Positions 60,401 to 64,000 of a DNA stretch of 64,000 nt are shown here, piece after piece. The stretch's first letter is position 1; the number at the start of each line of letters is the position of its first letter. The stretch comes from Ananas comosus (taxonomy: Eukaryota > Streptophyta > Magnoliopsida > Poales > Bromeliaceae). Location of the stretch: NCBI RefSeq assembly GCF_001540865.1, contig NC_033621.1, forward strand, positions 4,031,939-4,095,938, written 5' to 3'. The notes below the pieces were generated by a model. The model was not told the origin of the DNA, did no database searches, and saw only the letters and a list, made by a program, of their open reading frames with translations. The position numbers were made by a program, and so were the translations under genes.

Positions 60401-63066
60401 TCTATGAAGTCCTACCACTATCCAGAAACTTCATTAGATCTGGACAACATCATAACAAATTAAAATAGCATCATATCAGATATATGTAAAATCATATTTC
60501 TAGACAGGCTTATATTAGGTTCAGAAAAATCATATTACTACTAAAAGAATATAAAAATTCCTACAGATTTAGGCCAAATAAAAAAAAGACCAGTAAGTTA
60601 TTAGAGATCTCTATACATTTATTAATGGTATACAGCAATCAACTAGTTAGCAAAATTTATATAACAGTCCTTACTACGTTGGGTCTTGGTTGCAAAACAA
60701 CATGAAGAAAGGCGTTCCCTACTTCCTATCTTAGGAAGTTGATGAGAATCTTAATATTGTGAATTAGTAAGAAGCTAAGAAGTTCGTAAGAAGAAAATAA
60801 TATAGTATGGATCATCATGGTAGCATGAAACCAGTAGTTTTATAATAAAGCAAGAGATTATTTAGTTCAATATTCACTACCTTATGGTTTAGTCTTCCTT
60901 GGTCTAACTATATGGTTATTCTAAAAAACGAGAGTCATTTGTTTCTGATAATAACTGCAAGTCCCATCAAAGAAAATTCATCATACCAGAGGTTCCTCTT
61001 CTCAACAGCGATTCTTTAGACAAACTTAGCCAAAATGCTTTTTGACTAATTATGTAATTTATGCCTATTAGTTTGCCACAAGACAAGCCAACAATAAACG
61101 TGTCATCCAAGGGCCTTTATATTTTGCGGGTTAGTGAATGTGTTTAATCTTCTCAATCATCTATATTAACAGACAATACCCATGTAACCCAATAAAGCTT
61201 GTCATACGGCCACATTGAAGTTGTTTACCTGCTCAAATATATTCCTCTTTCATCTGCTTCTCTACTTTCTTCAATGTGAAGTCGTTACCCAATATGATTA
61301 TCAAGTAAATTCACTACTGAGTGGTCTAATAGTTTCAATTTCACATATCCTTCTTTTTATAGAGCAAGAACCAAAATGACTGTAAATCCACTATGAAAGC
61401 AAGTAAGAAGTAATTAGCATCGTTAGCATTAAAATATATTTGGGACTAGTAATTAGTCCGAAAAATACTATTATTCCGCAACAAATCCACTCATTCCTTG
61501 CAACGCAAGAGAAGCCATCAGCAACTTACTACAAACAAAGCAAACTTAACCAATAAGATCACATACTCTCTTGAATAAAGGAAGCCCCTTGATATAAAAT
61601 TCTTTTTCTTCAGGTTCATATCCTTGTTTCCTTTGTAAGTTAGTTAAAAGCTAGGAGTTGCCCAAAGAACTCAATAATTGAGCCCAAGAAATTGTGGATA
61701 AGCAATATTACGATTTACCGTTGTTAAACAATATGCTGACAAGAACTATACTACTTACAATATGCTTAAATCAGCTATATTACCGGAATATAACTGCAAG
61801 TTCTATGAGAGGGGGCATTGCATATTACTAACAAGTTATTCATAAATTATGGCAAAAGTAGAGTAATTTATTACTCAACTTTGAATGGATATAAAAGAGG
61901 AACCTATCTACCACCAAACATAGAGCACCTAAACAATAGTTGTGTTGTATTAACTTGTAGAAGGTGATATCCTAGTTCCTACAAACTTACCTATCTTGCC
62001 TTCTGATTTCATATTGGAAGGACATTCTAATGAAAAGCAAAATATGACAGCTGAGACCTTAATGAAAATGGAGCTATTTTTCATGTTACAAAGAAAATGC
62101 ATTGATGCACTCAGCTGTGCACCACATTCTTATTTGGATAAATCAAATAAATGAAGCATATTATGGGATTTTTTTTAGAAATAAAATTTCAAATGAACAG
62201 ATCTTGCCCTTACCAAAATCAGTAAACCTCTTCCTCGGAGCGTGAAGGAACTCTGCATACTCCTGCCCTCCTTCTGTTTTGTGCAGTTGCAACACCAGCG
62301 GCCTCCTTGTCACAATTCCTATCCTCAATTCCAAATCAATACTTGATCCCAAAATCTCAAACCAATATATTCAGATAAATAAACCCAATACACACCAAAA
62401 CCAAATAAAATAAAATGGCAAAAATGTATGATGACCCTCTCAAGCGTAGGCCATTTCGAAATAGAACCTCCAACGTGGTAAGTTTTTGATTGACACCACC
62501 TTTAATAGTTTTGATTTGAAAACATTGAATCAGTAAATCATTAAAATTAACTGTTTTCTTAGATCAACTATTAAAAGTTCGCAATCCTATCAGCTAAAAA
62601 AGCATTTTGGAAACCATTGGATTTAAAAAAAAAAACCATCTTAATTGGTTAAAACAGCTCAAACCAAAAGAATCAAACAGCTGAACAATCTATTGCAAAA
62701 TGGCCCACACCTGAGGGGATCCCTTTACAGTTTTACCCAAAAAAAAAAACCCTAAAACCAGATCAAGCATTTTTGCATCCACATTACCAGATCCTCGAGG
62801 CAAGAAGTCCCTCCCGACGATGCTCTCCAACACGGACGATTTCCCCGAACTCTGCGGAAGGATCGATTCAAACCATTGGACGAATCCACGAAACGGATAG
62901 ATCTGGGGCGATTGGGAGGGGTTTCGGATCGTACCTGGCCTCCGACGACGGCGACGGAGGGGAGCGCCTCCCAGAGGGAGGAGCCCTCGCCGCCATGGTC
63001 GCCCAGGACGGTGCACGCCCTCTGGATCCGGTTCACGAGGCCGATGAGGCTCTCCATGGTTGCCAT
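51728..63066 (-). CDS. DRP1C: Dynamin-related protein DRP1C-like (16 exons)
   Basis: Plant-specific dynamin GTPase acting in cell-plate formation and clathrin-mediated membrane traffic. Exons (minus): 63066-62935, 62851-62788, 62318-62214, 60034-59933, 58697-58647, 58565-58504, 58325-58235, 58104-58040, 57712-57518, 57082-56963, 56866-56796, 55660-55435, 55265-55215, 54804-54573, 52549-52410, 51853-51728; 610 codons, close to the ~614 of Arabidopsis DRP1C. GTPase motifs: GGQSSGKSS (42-50), T69, DLPG (142-145), TKLD (211-214), VNRS (241-244). The middle domain ends near AEASVDAV. The GTPase effector domain lies at the C-terminus, ending DSVAWK. There is no pleckstrin-homology or proline-rich domain, as expected for DRP1. 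The start [10 protein letters not shown] agrees with DRP1C. Intron 14 carries a chain of MITEs. Confidence 0.97.
52807..53352. mobile_element. Foldback MITE family A, copy A5, in DRP1C intron 14
   Basis: The inverted arms carry ctactatactattatgagta, and the core is homologous to A1-A3 (gacatcattt-like, cgacgatccactccgtt). (TA)n lies on the left and atata on the right. Confidence 0.8.
53357..53535. mobile_element. Truncated copy A6 (first ~180 bp of A5)
   Basis: It is nearly identical to 52807-52985 (three differences seen) and stops at gggcata|atatatata. It is a recent partial duplication of the left arm of A5. Confidence 0.85.
53545..53774. mobile_element. Foldback MITE family D, copy D2
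   Basis: Aggctggaatgctatcaata at the left is inverted at the right end (tatcgatagtatcccagcc), with agcaccaag/cttggtgct inside. TA tracts lie on both sides. Confidence 0.8.
53788..54032. mobile_element. Foldback MITE family B, copy B3
   Basis: Gagttgggctagaatactat at the left is inverted near 54010-54032 (atagtattccagcctagctc). It is followed by (CT)n(AT)n. Core like B1/B2. Confidence 0.8.
54085..54275. mobile_element. Foldback MITE family D, copy D3 (diverged)
   Basis: Actatacttttatgattata at the left pairs with actcataaaactatagt at the right. The core ggttgagtgggtggttggttg matches D1 and D2. (TA)n lies on both sides. Confidence 0.65.
54405..54446. repeat. (CAA)n microsatellite in DRP1C intron 14
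   Basis: About 14 CAA units lie 127 bp downstream (minus-strand sense) of exon 14. Confidence 0.9.
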
Positions 63067-63915
63067 TGCCGAGAAGGAGGAGGAGATTGCGATCCAATGG
63101 GGACGACGATGAAGAGGAGGACGAGGAGGAGATGGGGTGGGATCGAGATCGAGATCGAGAGAGAGAACGAGAGAAAATGAAAAAGAAAAAAAAAACCAAA
63201 AACAAAAACAAAAATAACGGTTGGGAGGTCGATTGCCAAATTGGTGCGGACGCCGTGTCGCTTTACACATGCAAAAAGGCTTCTTTTTTTTATTTTTTAT
63301 TTTATTTTTTTTTTTTGCATTTAGCAGCCTCATAATTTTTTTTTCATAAATTGTTTCATAAAATTTATATTTACAACATTGACCTTATTCCTGTCACGCA
63401 AGCGTCAGTCATAGTTTAGGTTAAGTTGAAAACACGGTGAATGATTCGTCATATTCCTTTATTTTTTCTACTATAGTATTACGTAATATTCGGAATTTAA
63501 GATTTAAGAAAGGTAGGGTGAATCATTTGCGCAGTGAATGGCTCATCGTGTTCAACTTAATCTCCATCGCCATCAACGCTCGCATGACATTTACATGACA
63601 CTTGCGTGGCGGGGATAGAGCTAATTTTGCAAATATAAACTTTATAAGATTATTTGTAGAAAAAAAATTTCTAAGAAGACTAAATGCAAAAAAAGCCCCA
63701 AGCAAAAAAGTTATTATTATTTTTTCTTGACCAATTTGCATAAAAAATTCACAAATTTGAGCTTTTACAAAATTGGACCGCCTTTTTTTATTTTACTTTT
63801 GAATTTTTAATAAATTGACCAAAATACCCATATTATTTTTTCTCTCTCTTTTTTTTTTCTTGTTCAATTTTTTTTCTCTCCGAAGAAGGCAACGGAGGCA
63901 AAGGCGGAGGAGGAA
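63067..63915. other. DRP1C leader and upstream region
   Basis: The minus-strand leader is CT-rich (gatctcgatctcgatc) with poly-T/A runs. A short foldback at about 63421-63562 (gttaagttgaaaacacggtgaa versus tcatcgtgttcaacttaat) is a small MITE remnant. No clear TATA box was chosen. Confidence 0.45.
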
Positions 63916-64000
63916 ATGGCCCGCCTTGCCTCTCACCCTCATGCCCTCGCCCTCATCTCTGTACCCCCGGCCTTCCTCGCCTCCAATCCCGCCGAAACCG
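63916..64000 (+). CDS. Possible 5' end of a gene cut by the window edge
   Basis: An ATG at 63916 opens a GC-rich frame of 28 codons (MARLASHPHALALISVPPAF...) with no stop up to the window end. Base composition shifts sharply from the AT-rich flank, as at first exons of the other genes here. No family is recognisable, and it could equally be repeat sequence. Confidence 0.25.
   Translation, partial: MARLASHPHALALISVPPAFLASNPAET

Noticed and set aside
62690..63333. Two long minus-strand frames around DRP1C exon 1
   Set aside because: They run from the leader through exon 1 into the intron. Only 63066-62935 and 62851-62788 give the conserved dynamin sequence.
63060..63335. 91-codon plus-strand frame rich in Arg/Asp/Lys
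   Set aside because: It is antisense to the CT-rich DRP1C leader.

Overview
The window looks like a gene-containing stretch of a flowering-plant nuclear genome, most likely a monocot. First exons are GC-rich, introns and spacers are AT-rich, splice sites are plant-like, and MITEs, solo LTRs and SINEs are dense. The recurring foldback elements embedded in (TA)n tracts and the cgagccgaacacgag element resemble what I recall from pineapple (Ananas comosus). That species guess is inference and cannot be proved from the window. Single N's and one 25-N gap show draft assembly.

Five complete spliced genes can be reconstructed exon by exon with consistent reading frames. (1) A SKIP17-like F-box/LRR protein, + strand, 12 exons (12043-19523). 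(2) A small DUF6737-like, probably plastid, membrane protein, - strand, 3 exons (26142-31858), with a solo LTR in intron 1. (3) A type-B cytokinin response regulator, - strand, 6 exons (33431-40223). (4) A DUF7734-like, probably plastid, small protein, + strand, 2 exons (47684-49515), with a coding (TAT)8 microsatellite. (5) A plant dynamin-related protein, DRP1C-like, - strand, 16 exons (51728-63066). An RPA1-like fragment (24255-24722) is broken, and a possible partial gene runs off the right edge (63916-64000). The genes work in unrelated pathways: SCF ubiquitin ligase, plastid membrane, cytokinin signalling, and cell plate or endocytosis. There is no operon-like logic.

Layout: 1-12000 is nested repeat. 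It holds an assembly-duplicated block, chained foldback MITEs, an LTR fragment split by a hAT element, a 2-kb LTR, and MITEs next to the F-box promoter. 12043-19523 is the F-box gene, with two hAT-type MITEs in its introns. 20.2-26 kb holds a second MITE chain, several direct-repeat arrays and the RPA1-like relic. 26.1-40.6 kb holds the DUF6737 and response-regulator genes. 40.7-47.6 kb is MITE and SINE territory. 47.7-49.5 kb is the DUF7734 gene, whose intron is largely two MITEs. 49.8-51.1 kb is MITEs. 51.7-63.1 kb is DRP1C, whose intron 14 holds a third MITE chain.

I found no clearly new multi-gene system. The observations most worth checking are: the four families of foldback elements strung head to tail through (TA)n tracts at three places; the (CT)n microsatellite lying exactly between two in-frame splice donors of the F-box gene; and the poly-tyrosine microsatellite in the DUF7734-like gene.
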